The position numbers were made by a program, and so were the translations under genes. A stretch of 64,000 nt of DNA, taken from contig DATMFF010000002.1 of NCBI GenBank assembly GCA_035556735.1, positions 124,001 to 188,000 of the forward strand, in the 5' to 3' direction. The DNA comes from CANJBX01 sp035556735. GTDB taxonomy: Bacteria > Pseudomonadota > Alphaproteobacteria > Rhizobiales > Xanthobacteraceae. Below are positions 25,698 to 34,492 of the stretch, one piece after another; within the stretch, counting starts at the first letter, position 1, and each line of letters starts with the position of its first letter. Under the pieces are notes generated by a model that worked only from the letters and a program-made list of their open reading frames with translations, ran no database searches and was not told where the DNA came from.

Positions 25698-27086
25698 TTA
25701 CGTGATCAAGATAAAGAGTGACATGTCTCCGCGCATTACATCGAGCGCGGCGACGCGGCCTGCCCCCTGCAGCGCCGCTTGAAACTCCGCCACATTGCGC
25801 ACGGGCTTGCGGTTGACGGCGACGATCACATCGCCGACGCGCAAGCCGCGCGCGGCTGCCGGGCTTCCGTCCTCAACCTCGGCGACCACGACGCCCTGGA
25901 CCTTGCCATACATTGGCATACCAGGACCGATGTCGCGAACAACCGCGCCGCGCAGACGCGGGATGGTTGTGCTCTTGTCGGTCGGCAATGCGGTTGTTTG
26001 AGGGGAAGCGGAGCCGCGCTCGACACGCGCTCGCAGCCTCCGTTCGGTGCCGTTTCGGAGGATCGTGAGCTCGGCGTCCTCGCCGGCGCGGGTGAGCCCA
26101 ATGCGGTTGCGCAGGTCGGATGCGCCGCGCACCGGCCGCCCGCCGAGAGCGGTCACAACGTCTCCGGCCTTGACGCCGGCCTTGTCGGCTGGCGAACCGG
26201 GCTCAACCCGCACGACGACCGCGCCCTCGGCCGTCGTGGATATACCTATCGCCTTCGCAATATCCGGCGTGAGATCCTGCACCACGAAACCGAGTCGGCC
26301 GCGTTGCACTTCGCCGTAGCGAATGAGCTGCTCCATGACGGAGCGAGCCATGTTGCTCGACACCGCAAAGCCGATCCCGACGTTTCCGCCGGAAGGTGCA
26401 ATGATGGCCGTATTGATCCCAATCAGTTCGCCATTCAGCGACACCAACGCGCCGCCCGAATTGCCCGGATTGATCGAGGCGTCGGTTTGGATGAAGTCCT
26501 CATAGCCTTCGGCATTGATGCCGCTGCGCCCAAGCGCGCTCACAATGCCCATAGTCACGGTCTGTCCCAGACCGAAGGGGTTGCCGATGGCAAGGGCATA
26601 ATCCCCGACACGGACCTTGTCCGAATCGGCCAGCGGGAGCTGCGTCAGGCGATCCGTTTCGATCTGCACTAGGGCAATGTCGGTCGCGGAATCGCTGCCA
26701 ATGAGCTTTGCCTTGAATTGGCGACGGTCGCGCAACGTGACGGCGATTTCGGTCGCCTTGTCGACGACGTGATGATTGGTGATCACGTAACCGTTGCTTG
26801 CGTCGACGATGACTCCCGAACCCGCGCTCATCTGGGGGGGAATCTTATCGGGGTCCGGCAGATCAAAAAAACGGCGGAAGAACGGATCCCGGAGCAGTGG
26901 ATTATCCTGCACCGGGGATCGCGACAGCACGGAAATATTGACAACCGCGGGCGCCACTTTCTCGACCAGCGGCGCAAGGGTTGGCTGCGACGGAACGAGT
27001 GCTGCCTGTTGCGCGACTGCGGGAGCACTCCCGATCACGGCGGCAAAGCACAGGGTCAGAAGAACAGTTCGCACGTGCATTCTCAT
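25698..27086 (-). CDS. degP: HtrA/DegP periplasmic serine protease-chaperone
   Basis: 462 residues from the ATG at 27086, preceded by AAGGTGG; the frame allows starts up to 27119 that would touch the hsp20 stop. Signal peptide to about residue 26. The trypsin-like domain has His106 (ITNHHVV), Asp136 (SATDIALV) and Ser210 (NPGNSGGAL). Two PDZ domains follow (GFVVQDLTPDIA to residue 350 and VVAEVEDGSPAAARGLRVGD). HtrA proteases digest or refold damaged envelope proteins; DegP is a fixed member of the enterobacterial heat-resistance locus. Fourth gene of the leftward operon. Confidence 0.95.
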   Translation of the reverse strand: MRMHVRTVLLTLCFAAVIGSAPAVAQQAALVPSQPTLAPLVEKVAPAVVNISVLSRSPVQDNPLLRDPFFRRFFDLPDPDKIPPQMSAGSGVIVDASNGYVITNHHVVDKATEIAVTLRDRRQFKAKLIGSDSATDIALVQIETDRLTQLPLADSDKVRVGDYALAIGNPFGLGQTVTMGIVSALGRSGINAEGYEDFIQTDASINPGNSGGALVSLNGELIGINTAIIAPSGGNVGIGFAVSSNMARSVMEQLIRYGEVQRGRLGFVVQDLTPDIAKAIGISTTAEGAVVVRVEPGSPADKAGVKAGDVVTALGGRPVRGASDLRNRIGLTRAGEDAELTILRNGTERRLRARVERGSASPQTTALPTDKSTTIPRLRGAVVRDIGPGMPMYGKVQGVVVAEVEDGSPAAARGLRVGDVIVAVNRKPVRNVAEFQAALQGAGRVAALDVMRGDMSLFILIT

Positions 27087-27115
27087 CGCAGCCACCTTCA
27101 TTGAGGGCTTCTGGA

Positions 27116-27619
27116 TCAAGCGCGCCGCACAGTAATCCGCTTTGTGGCGGCCGCTGCGTCCGGCTTTTTTGCAAGCTTGACGGTCAAGACACCGTTCTTG
27201 AACGTGGCGTTGGCGGAGTTGAGATCGACGGTATCGGGAACCGGGATGACGCGTTCGACTGAGCCAAAGGTCCGTTCCTGGAGATAATAGTCCTTCTCCT
27301 TTTTCTCGATCTCCGATTTTTTCTCGCCGCGAATGGTCAGTACGCCTTCGGCAAGACTGACGTCGATGTCTTTCTCGTCCATGCCGGGAAGTTCGGCCGT
27401 GACCTCGATTTCCTTATCGGTTTCCGAAAGGTCCACGCTTGGCATGGATATCGACCACGACGATGTCGACGGCCAAGGCAGATCGAAGCCGCGCCAGAAA
27501 TTTTCGAACGCGCGGTTGATGTCGCTCTGCAGCAAACGGAGCGGCTCACCTTGCTGCTCGCGCCGCACCGGCACCTGCCGCTTGCCCCAATTCCATGGGA
27601 TAAGATCGCGAATTTTCAT
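27116..27619 (-). CDS. Small heat shock protein, Hsp20 family (third of three)
   Basis: 167 residues with the alpha-crystallin domain from about residue 58: SVDLSETDKEIEVTAELPGMDEKDIDVSL, then LTIRGEKKSEIEKKEKDYYLQERTFGSVERVIPVP and the end motif GVLTVKLAK. The N-terminus (MKIRDLIPWNWGKRQVPVRR) is of the long class seen in LHR-type Hsp20. It is an ATP-independent holdase. It follows the second Hsp20 by 20 bp. Confidence 0.95.
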   Translation of the reverse strand: MKIRDLIPWNWGKRQVPVRREQQGEPLRLLQSDINRAFENFWRGFDLPWPSTSSWSISMPSVDLSETDKEIEVTAELPGMDEKDIDVSLAEGVLTIRGEKKSEIEKKEKDYYLQERTFGSVERVIPVPDTVDLNSANATFKNGVLTVKLAKKPDAAAATKRITVRRA

Positions 27620-27639
27620 CTTAGTCCTCCTCCGAGCGG

Positions 27640-28023
27640 CTATGCGGCGCGCACGTTGATCTTCTTGGCCGGCGATGGCGTGGTCTTCGGCAGGGTCAGC
27701 CGCAATACGCCGTCCTTGAATTCGGCGTCAATGCGGTCTCCATCGACCAGCTCGGACAGCGTGAACACCCGCTCGTAGTTGCCGTCCTCGTATTCAGCAT
27801 GGACCAGCGTGTATCCTTGCGGAGCGAACGGCTTGGCGCTTGCGGTGATGGTCAACGTTCGCTTGTCCAGCGTGACGTTGAGACTTTGTGGGTCGGCCCC
27901 CGGCATTTCCAGCAGCATGACCACCGCATCCTTGGTCTCGTAGATGTCGGCCGGCGGGAGGAATGTCGGAGCTTGGCTTACAGTCTCGGTCTGCGCTGTT
28001 GCGGCTGATGTGTTGTCGGTCAT
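27640..28023 (-). CDS. Small heat shock protein, Hsp20 family (second of three)
   Basis: 127 residues from the ATG at 28023. A short N-terminus rich in Thr/Ala is followed by the alpha-crystallin domain (PPADIYETKDAVVMLLEMPGADPQSLNVTL, LTITASAKPF, YERVFTLSELVDGDRIDAEFKDGVLRLTLPK). This short type differs from the long Hsp20 next to it and is the kind often co-transcribed as the partner of a second Hsp20. Lies between the first and third hsp20 with 17-20 bp gaps. Confidence 0.94.
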   Translation of the reverse strand: MTDNTSAATAQTETVSQAPTFLPPADIYETKDAVVMLLEMPGADPQSLNVTLDKRTLTITASAKPFAPQGYTLVHAEYEDGNYERVFTLSELVDGDRIDAEFKDGVLRLTLPKTTPSPAKKINVRAA

Positions 28024-28040
28024 GGAGAAGCTCCCCTCGT

Positions 28041-28481
28041 TCACGCCGGGTTGATCTTGATCTGGCGAGGCTTGTCGGCAGGCGGTCGCGGCAGTTCGAG
28101 AATGAGCACGCCACGCTCAAAGCGAGCTGAGGCCTTCTCGGAGTCCACGCGGAAGGGAAGGACAAGCGTCCTGGCAAAAGAGCCGGTTGCACGTTCCTCG
28201 CGGTGTACCGTCCCGTCCTTGCCAGGCGCCGCCGGCTCGCGCTTGCCGCGCAGCGTCATCGTATCCTGGTGTACCGTGATGTCGATTTGGTCGGGCGCAA
28301 CACCCGGAATTTCAGCAGTGATGATGGCGCCGTCCGCCCCCACCCAGACGTTGACGGGCGGGTACTCTGCCGGGACGGCCAATCTGAAGCCGCCGAAGGC
28401 CCGGTTCATTTCGTCCTGAAGTCGGCGCATGTCGCGGGCCAGATCGGGCCACCGGCCGCCGAGCGCAAAATCTGTGAGCAT
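28041..28481 (-). CDS. Small heat shock protein, Hsp20 family (first of three)
   Basis: 146 residues from the ATG at 28481. N-terminal helix LARDMRRLQDEMNRAFGGF, then an alpha-crystallin domain (YPPVNVWVGADGAIITAEIPGVAPDQIDITV, LRGKREPAAPG, GSFARTLVLPFRVDSEKASARFERGVLILELPR). First gene of the leftward operon (three hsp20, degP, two M16, DUF5335, membrane protein). An FNR/FixK-type box lies 81 bp upstream of the start, shared with the divergent cbpA operon. Confidence 0.95.
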   Translation of the reverse strand: MLTDFALGGRWPDLARDMRRLQDEMNRAFGGFRLAVPAEYPPVNVWVGADGAIITAEIPGVAPDQIDITVHQDTMTLRGKREPAAPGKDGTVHREERATGSFARTLVLPFRVDSEKASARFERGVLILELPRPPADKPRQIKINPA

Positions 28482-28555
28482 TGCTGACTCTCCCTGGCTG
28501 ACTGCAGTTCTCCTGCAGCCGCGCAATTCAATGCGTCATTTCTCCGGGACTTAAA

Positions 28556-28569
28556 TTGACATCCGTCAA
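28556..28569. promoter_or_regulatory. FNR/FixK-type box TTGACATCCGTCAA
   Basis: Exact match to TTGA-N6-TCAA with the extended palindrome TTGAC..GTCAA. It lies in the 228-bp divergent promoter between hsp20 (start 28481) and cbpA (start 28710). The same ten-base core (ATCCGTCAAC) recurs before dnaK. Likely target of the island's own Crp/Fnr protein. Confidence 0.65.
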
Positions 28570-28709
28570 CGCTTCCAACGTATTGATGGGCAATCCAGTC
28601 CCCACCTGACTTTCGCCCAATCCGGGAACGGTTTAGCGTGTTGGGATGCCGGCCATTCGCAGTCCACGGCTGGCTATGACAATTTTATTATTTGGCCGGG
28701 GAGCCTTGC

Positions 28710-29621
28710 TTGAACGAAGACCCCTATAGCGTGCTCGGCGTCAAGAAGGACGCCAGCCAGGACGACATCCAGAAAGCCTACCGCAAGCTTGCCAAGAAGC
28801 TGCATCCCGACCTCAACCCCGGCAACAAGCAGGCCGAGGACCAGTTCAAGGCGGTCTCCGCCGCCTACGATCTCCTGAGCGACCCCGAGAAGCGCGCGCG
28901 ATTCGATCGCGGCGAGATCGACGCCTCGGGCCAAGAGCGGCCGCGGCAGCGCTATTATCGGGATTTTGCCGGCGGGGCGGCCGGTGACCATCCTTATGCA
29001 TCGTCGGAAGGATTTTCTGATTTCAGTGATGAAGGCGATCTGTTTTCCAGCCTGTTCGGCCGGGGTGGCCGGATGAACCTGAAGATGCGCGGGCAGGACG
29101 TGCATTACCGCCTGCCCGTCGAGTTCCTGGAGGCGGTCAATGGTGCGAAGCGGCGCATCACGCTCTCCGACGGTTCAACCATCGATATCACCGTCCCGCC
29201 CGGCGGGCGCGACGGCCAACTGCTGCGGCTCGCCGGCAAAGGCGGCCCAGGGATCGGGGGCGGCCCCCCCGGCGACGCTTTCATCGAAATTGTTGTCACA
29301 CCGCATCCGCTCTTTACCCGCAAGGGCGACGACATCCATCTGGAACTGCCGGTCTCCCTTACCGAAGCGGTTCTGGGCGGCAAGATTTCGGTTCCTACCC
29401 CGACCGGGGCGGTGACGATGAACGTCCCCAAGGGCTCCAATACAGGCACCGTCCTGCGCCTGCGCGGCAAAGGTGTCGCTCGCGCGGATGGAACGCGGGG
29501 GGATGAATACGTCAAACTGAGGGTCGTTTTGCCGGACAAGCCGGACCCGGAGCTGGAAAAATTTGTCCAGAGTTGGACGGCCGGCAAAGCCCACGATCCG
29601 CGCCGCGGCTTGGAGGTTTAG
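28710..29621 (+). CDS. cbpA: CbpA-type J-domain co-chaperone
   Basis: 303 residues from the TTG at 28710, chosen because CCGGGGAG stands six bases before it; a TTG at 28692 lacks such a site. J domain at residues 1-65 with HPD at 32-34. A Gly/Phe/Ser linker follows and then two DnaJ C-terminal substrate-binding domains. There is no CxxCxGxG zinc finger, so it is the CbpA type. It delivers substrates to DnaK (encoded downstream) and is controlled by CbpM, the next gene. First gene of the 13-gene rightward operon. Confidence 0.93.
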   Translation: MNEDPYSVLGVKKDASQDDIQKAYRKLAKKLHPDLNPGNKQAEDQFKAVSAAYDLLSDPEKRARFDRGEIDASGQERPRQRYYRDFAGGAAGDHPYASSEGFSDFSDEGDLFSSLFGRGGRMNLKMRGQDVHYRLPVEFLEAVNGAKRRITLSDGSTIDITVPPGGRDGQLLRLAGKGGPGIGGGPPGDAFIEIVVTPHPLFTRKGDDIHLELPVSLTEAVLGGKISVPTPTGAVTMNVPKGSNTGTVLRLRGKGVARADGTRGDEYVKLRVVLPDKPDPELEKFVQSWTAGKAHDPRRGLEV

Positions 29622-29972
29622 ATGCTCGACATCCAAGAATTTGTCTTGCGTGTGCAGGTGAGCCAGGACGTTGTCGAGACGTGGGTCGCGGAAGGATGGC
29701 TGCGTCCACAGCGAAGCGACCAAGGTTTGGCCTTTACGGAAATGGACATTTCCCGCGCGCAATTGATCCGCGATTTGCGCGAGGACCTGGGTGTCAACGA
29801 AGAAGGTATCGCCATCGTTCTCGATCTCATCGACCAAATGCACGGCCTCAGAAAGACGCTGCGCGAATTGTGTGAAGCCGTCGGCATGCAACCAAGCGAT
29901 CTACAGCAACGAATCCTTGCCGACATGCGCAGTCGGCGACCGATTCCGATGAGGGGCCCGGAGACCCCATGA
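29622..29972 (+). CDS. cbpM: CbpM, modulator of CbpA (MerR-like)
   Basis: 116 residues, starting directly at the cbpA stop. The N-terminal part is a MerR-like winged helix (FVLRVQVSQDVVETWVAEGWLRP), then helices with LIRDLREDLGVNEEGIAIVLDLIDQMHGLRKTLREL. This is the CbpM family, which binds the J domain of CbpA and blocks its activity. The cbpA-cbpM pair is a known operon in many proteobacteria. Confidence 0.9.
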   Translation: MLDIQEFVLRVQVSQDVVETWVAEGWLRPQRSDQGLAFTEMDISRAQLIRDLREDLGVNEEGIAIVLDLIDQMHGLRKTLRELCEAVGMQPSDLQQRILADMRSRRPIPMRGPETP

Positions 29973-30005
29973 CCACGCTCGATACGTCACTGCTCAGGAC
30001 GCGCC

Positions 30006-31883
30006 ATGCAGTTCAGTAAGGAGACGACGTTCAACATTTGGTATGTTGTTGCGGCCATTTTTGGCGTGTTGTTGATCCAGCATTTCTGGATCGAGAGCCA
30101 GCGCGTCGAGCCCATCCCCTATAGCGAATTCGAGCGTTACCTCGACGATGGAAAGATCAACAACATCGTCGTCGGCAATCAGTTCATCCGCGGTTACTTC
30201 AAGGAGCCGCGCGAAGGTCGCACGCAATTTGTGACTACGCGTGTCGATCCGGCTTTGGCGCAGAAGCTGGCGGATAAAGGTGTGCGCTTCACCGGCGCCG
30301 TGGAAAGCACGTTTTTGCGCGATGTTCTTTCCTGGGTTCTTCCCATCCTGCTTTTCTTCGGCCTGTGGATGTTCGTGTTCCGGCGAATTGCCGAGAAGCA
30401 GGGGCTGGGCAATTTCCTGCCGATCGGCAAGAGCAAGGCCAAGGTCTATGTCGAGAAGGATATCAAGGTTACGTTCAACGACGTTGCCGGCGTCGATGAA
30501 GCCAAGGAAGAACTGAAGGAGGTCGTCGCCTTCCTGCGGGCGCCGCAGGAGTACGGCCGGCTCGGAGCACGCATCCCGAAAGGCGTCCTCCTGGTGGGAC
30601 CACCCGGTACGGGCAAGACGTTGCTGGCGCGCGCGATCGCCGGCGAGGCCGGCGTGCCGTTTTTGTCAATCAACGGCTCCGAATTTGTCGAGATGTTCGT
30701 CGGCGTTGGCGCGGCGCGCGTGCGCGACCTGTTTGAGCAGGCGAGAAGCATGGCGCCCTGCATCATTTTCATTGACGAGCTGGATGCCCTGGGTAAGGCG
30801 CGCGGCGCTTTTCCGGCCGTCGGCGGTCACGACGAGCGCGAACAGACACTCAACCAGCTTCTGGTCGAACTCGACGGCTTCGATCCGGCGCAAGGCATCG
30901 TTCTCCTGGCCGCCACCAATCGGCCGGAAATCCTCGATCCGGCCCTCTTGCGCGCCGGCCGCTTCGATCGACAGGTTCTCATCGACCGCCCCGACAAGAC
31001 CGGCCGCGTGCAGATTCTCAAGGTGCACATGCGTAAAGTGACGCTGGCCGAAGATGTCGACGCGGAAAAGATCGCAGCTCTCACCACGGGATTTACCGGA
31101 GCCGATCTCGCCAACCTCGTCAACGAAGCAGCGCTCCTGGCCACGCGCCGCGGCGCGCCGGCGGTGGCCATGCAGGATTTTACGGCAGGCATCGAACGCA
31201 TCGTTGCAGGCCTGGAAAAGAAGAACCGGCTGCTCAACCCGGACGAGCGAAAGGTTGTTGCTTATCACGAGATGGGCCATGCGCTGGTTGCGCTCGCGAT
31301 CTCCAAGACCGATGCCGTTCACAAGGTCTCCATCATCCCGCGCGGGGTCGGAGCACTCGGCTATACGATCCAGCGGCCGACCGAGGACCGCTATTTGATG
31401 GCCCGCGACGAACTCGAAGCCAAAATCGCTGTTCTGTTGGGCGGACGCGCGGCCGAAAAATTGGTGTTCGGCAAGCTCTCGACCGGCGCCGCCGACGACC
31501 TCGCCAAGGTGACCGACATCGCCCGCAACATGGTGGCGCGCTACGGCATGGACGAATCCCTCGGCTACGTCGTGTACGAGCCCGAGCGACCCTCGTTTTT
31601 GGGCAACGTTCCGGGCCCGGCGCCTAACGAGCGGCAATTCAGCGAAACCACGGCCGAAGCGCTCGACGCGGCCGTGAAGTCGATCGTTCATGCCGTTTTC
31701 GACCGGGCGACCGCAATCCTTACGGCAAACCGCGACGTTCTGGAACGGTGTGTCAAATCCCTGCTTGAAAAAGAGACCTTGAACGAAGACGAACTCCGCG
31801 AACTCACCCGCGACCTGCGCTTGTCAGACGCTCAGGCAGCAGCTTCACCGGCTGTGGCCGCCACACAAGCCGCAAGGGCATGA
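30006..31883 (+). CDS. ftsH: FtsH membrane AAA+ zinc protease (accessory copy)
   Basis: 625 residues. Two N-terminal membrane helices (VVAAIFGVLLIQHFW and VLSWVLPILLFFGLWMFVF) flank a periplasmic domain. The AAA domain has Walker A GPPGTGKT (about 198-205), Walker B IIFIDELDALG and the SRH region RPEILDPALLRAGRFDRQ. The peptidase domain has HEMGH (about 420-424). It degrades damaged membrane proteins. Accessory FtsH is a hallmark of the LHR/TLST loci. It is unlikely to be the sole housekeeping copy given its location. Confidence 0.95.
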   Translation: MQFSKETTFNIWYVVAAIFGVLLIQHFWIESQRVEPIPYSEFERYLDDGKINNIVVGNQFIRGYFKEPREGRTQFVTTRVDPALAQKLADKGVRFTGAVESTFLRDVLSWVLPILLFFGLWMFVFRRIAEKQGLGNFLPIGKSKAKVYVEKDIKVTFNDVAGVDEAKEELKEVVAFLRAPQEYGRLGARIPKGVLLVGPPGTGKTLLARAIAGEAGVPFLSINGSEFVEMFVGVGAARVRDLFEQARSMAPCIIFIDELDALGKARGAFPAVGGHDEREQTLNQLLVELDGFDPAQGIVLLAATNRPEILDPALLRAGRFDRQVLIDRPDKTGRVQILKVHMRKVTLAEDVDAEKIAALTTGFTGADLANLVNEAALLATRRGAPAVAMQDFTAGIERIVAGLEKKNRLLNPDERKVVAYHEMGHALVALAISKTDAVHKVSIIPRGVGALGYTIQRPTEDRYLMARDELEAKIAVLLGGRAAEKLVFGKLSTGAADDLAKVTDIARNMVARYGMDESLGYVVYEPERPSFLGNVPGPAPNERQFSETTAEALDAAVKSIVHAVFDRATAILTANRDVLERCVKSLLEKETLNEDELRELTRDLRLSDAQAAASPAVAATQAARA

Positions 31884-31886
31884 CTG

Positions 31887-32624
31887 ATGTTTCCGATCCA
31901 AAATGGCGTTCCGCACCGCACCGCACCTTTTGTGACGTGGAGCCTGATCGCGAGCAACGTAGCCGTGTTCCTTTACCAAGTCAGTCTTCCGGCACCGGCG
32001 CTGGATCGATTCCTGGTGGAGTACGCGCTCATTCCCGGACGCTATTTCGTTCCGCTACCCTTCCTGCCCGAGCCCACGCTTCAGGATTATCTGCCGTTCG
32101 TCACCAACATGTTTCTGCACGGTGGATGGCTGCACCTGATCCTCAACATGTGGACCTTGTTTCTGTTCGGGCCAACGGTCGAAGATCGAATGGGAAGGAG
32201 CCGCTACCTGCTTTTCTATCTGATTTGCGGAATCGCAGCCTCGACGGCCCACGCGTATTTTAATGCAACATCGTTTGTTCCGGCTTTGGGCGCCTCCGGT
32301 GCGATCGCCGGCGTCATCGGCGCCTTCGTCCGTCTTTTTCCTCTGGCGAATTTGATCGTTGTCATTCCGATCTTCTTCTTTCCGTTCTTTTTTGAAGTCC
32401 CGGCACTCTTGTTCGCCGGCTTGTGGTTTCTGATGCAATTCGTGCAGGGCACGATTGAACTCGTCAGCCCTTCGGCGGGCGGGGGTATCGCGTGGTGGGC
32501 GCATATCGGCGGATTCATTGCCGGCGTGTTGCTGACATCGCTTCTGGCGCGACCGCGGCGAATCTATCGCAAGTACTACCTCGACGAGGGAATCTATGGT
32601 TTCACGCCCAATGGCCGACGCTAA
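31887..32624 (+). CDS. Rhomboid-family intramembrane serine protease
   Basis: 245 residues with six or more membrane helices. The rhomboid motifs are all present: MFLHGGWLHLILNMW (oxyanion Asn), the nucleophile Ser in GASGAIAGVIGAF (about residue 136) and the His in WWAHIGGFIAG. Rhomboids cleave transmembrane helices, and several act in membrane-protein quality control beside FtsH. It follows ftsH by 3 bp, so co-translated. Confidence 0.94.
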   Translation: MFPIQNGVPHRTAPFVTWSLIASNVAVFLYQVSLPAPALDRFLVEYALIPGRYFVPLPFLPEPTLQDYLPFVTNMFLHGGWLHLILNMWTLFLFGPTVEDRMGRSRYLLFYLICGIAASTAHAYFNATSFVPALGASGAIAGVIGAFVRLFPLANLIVVIPIFFFPFFFEVPALLFAGLWFLMQFVQGTIELVSPSAGGGIAWWAHIGGFIAGVLLTSLLARPRRIYRKYYLDEGIYGFTPNGRR

Positions 32625-32645
32625 GCACTCCGGAGATCTGCTTTC

Positions 32646-33476
32646 ATGAGCATCACCGATATCTTTTGGCTGTTCTTCATGTTCACGGCGCTGCAGCCGC
32701 TACTGCGGCAGCGGATGCTGGAGGCGATGCGCACTCGCAAGATCGCGCAGATCGAACGAGACCGGAATTCTCGCGTGATCCTCCTTGTGCATCGGCAGGA
32801 AACGATGCGACTGCTTGGCTTCCCGCTGATGCGCTACATCGACGTGAACGACTCCGAGGATGTGCTGCGCGCCATACATATGACCGATGACGATGTGCCG
32901 CTCGACATTGTGCTGCACACCCCTGGCGGTCTCGTGCTTGCCGCTTTGCAGATTGCGCGCGCCATCCGCGCGCACAAGGCGAAGGTCACCGTCTTCGTGC
33001 CTCATTATGCAATGTCCGGAGGCACGCTCATTGCACTCGCAGCCGACGAGATCGTGATGTGCCGGCACTCCGTGTTGGGCCCCATCGATCCTCAACTGGG
33101 GCAATCACCGGCGGCCTCCCTGCTCAAGGTGGTCGAGCAAAAGCCGATTGCGGAGATCGACGACCAGACTCTGGTTCTGGCCGATGTCGGCCGCAAGGCC
33201 ATCGCGCAGGTCAAGACGGCGGCGAAGGAGCTTCTTGCCGACAAGATGCCCGAGGACAAGGCCCAAGCGCTTGCCGAAAAACTATCGACTGGGCAATGGA
33301 CCCATGACTATCCGATTTCGCCGGCGGAAGCCAAGGCGCTGGGCTTGCCAGTCAGCACGGACATGCCGGACGTCGTGCTTGAACTAATGACCCTTTATCC
33401 CCAGCCTGTTCGGTCCCAAGGAGGCGGGGTCGAATATCTTCCTGTGCCGCGTCAAAAGGAAGCGTTGCGGAAGTGA
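32646..33476 (+). CDS. SDH-family ClpP-fold membrane serine protease
   Basis: 276 residues with one N-terminal hydrophobic segment (DIFWLFFMFTALQPLL). The Clp/crotonase fold shows IVLHTPGGLVLAALQIARAI, then the Ser-containing HYAMSGGTLIALAADEIVM, and a later HDYPISPAEAKALGL, fitting the Ser-Asp-His catalytic set of the SDH proteinase family (PF01972). Homologues are attached to the membrane and act in proteolysis near FtsH. Functional details for this group are sparse. Confidence 0.9.
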   Translation: MSITDIFWLFFMFTALQPLLRQRMLEAMRTRKIAQIERDRNSRVILLVHRQETMRLLGFPLMRYIDVNDSEDVLRAIHMTDDDVPLDIVLHTPGGLVLAALQIARAIRAHKAKVTVFVPHYAMSGGTLIALAADEIVMCRHSVLGPIDPQLGQSPAASLLKVVEQKPIAEIDDQTLVLADVGRKAIAQVKTAAKELLADKMPEDKAQALAEKLSTGQWTHDYPISPAEAKALGLPVSTDMPDVVLELMTLYPQPVRSQGGGVEYLPVPRQKEALRK

Positions 33477-33533
33477 CTTTAAAAAACCGGTTCGGCCAAA
33501 GATGAGCCACTGGCGCAGCAGAGGGAGCCAACA

Positions 33534-34022
33534 ATGAAATTGCTCGAACATTTCGACATTAAGACCGCGCAATGGGATGTCGCCAGCGCCTACGAGAAGT
33601 TCGAGCAAGTGGTCGTTCTCATTCTGACCGGCTTGATCATCGTTGTTATCGCCTCCGCCGTCTGGCACCTGGCAATTAAGGTCCTGTTCGGTCTCGTGCT
33701 GACCAGCTTTGATCCGACGGACCCAGCCGTTTTCCAGACAGTCTTTGGGATGATCTTTACCGTGATCATTGCTCTCGAATTTAAGCATTCCATCCTGATT
33801 ATGGTGACACGCAAACAAAGCGTCGTGCAGGTGCGCACGGTCGTCCTGATTGCAATGCTGGCTGTGATCCGGAAATTCATCATCATCGATCTGTCGTTCA
33901 CCACGGCCAATCAAATGTTTGCGCTGGCGGCCGGCATCATCGCTCTTGGCGCCGTCTATTGGCTCGTGCGCGATCAGGACCGAAAGGCCGGGATCGCAGA
34001 GCGTGAGAGGCAGGCAACATGA
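33534..34022 (+). CDS. psiE: PsiE family membrane protein
   Basis: 162 residues with four hydrophobic segments (VVVLILTGLIIVVIASAVW, FQTVFGMIFTVIIALEF, VVLIAMLAVIRKFIII, MFALAAGIIALGAVYWLV) and the conserved-looking EFKHSILIMVTRKQSVVQVRTVVLIAMLAVIRKFI block of PsiE. PsiE is phosphate-starvation inducible in E. coli, of unknown biochemical role, and is a standard part of the heat-resistance locus. It overlaps trxC by four bases (ATGA). Confidence 0.92.
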   Translation: MKLLEHFDIKTAQWDVASAYEKFEQVVVLILTGLIIVVIASAVWHLAIKVLFGLVLTSFDPTDPAVFQTVFGMIFTVIIALEFKHSILIMVTRKQSVVQVRTVVLIAMLAVIRKFIIIDLSFTTANQMFALAAGIIALGAVYWLVRDQDRKAGIAERERQAT

Positions 34023-34459
34023 CTCAACCCGTTACGCATATCGTTTGTCCTCATTGCGATGCCGTCAACCGGATCCCTGCGGACAAGCCGCCCAAAGAAG
34101 CCAAATGCGGCCGCTGTCATCGTGCGCTTTTTGACGGCCACCCGGCGGAGGTCACCGGCGAACGCCTTGAGAAGCATATCAGGTCAAACGAGATTCCTGT
34201 TGTCGTCGATTTCTGGGCGCCATGGTGCGGACCCTGCCGGATAATGGCCCCGGCCTATGAGCGAGCTGCCGGCCAAGTGGAGTCGAACGCGCGGCTGCTC
34301 AAATTGAACACCGAGAACGATCCGGCCGCTGCGGAGCGCTACAACATCCGCGCAATACCTACATTGATCATGTTCCGAAACGGCCAGGTCGTCGATCGCG
34401 TGAGCGGCGCCATGGACGAACATCGTCTTCAACAGTGGATCATGTCGCACGCGCAGTGA
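34019..34459 (+). CDS. trxC: TrxC-type thioredoxin with N-terminal zinc ribbon
   Basis: 146 residues. N-terminal zinc-binding pairs CPHC (10-13) and CGRC (30-33), then the thioredoxin fold with WCGPC (69-73), cis-Pro in AIPTLIMF and the usual C-terminal helix. This is thioredoxin-2, which reduces disulfides in oxidised cytoplasmic proteins and is redox-inducible. The LHR locus also carries a thioredoxin. Confidence 0.95.
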   Translation: MTQPVTHIVCPHCDAVNRIPADKPPKEAKCGRCHRALFDGHPAEVTGERLEKHIRSNEIPVVVDFWAPWCGPCRIMAPAYERAAGQVESNARLLKLNTENDPAAAERYNIRAIPTLIMFRNGQVVDRVSGAMDEHRLQQWIMSHAQ

Positions 34460-34492
34460 GTGCATTGATGCCTCAAGATTGAGAGGATGTGA

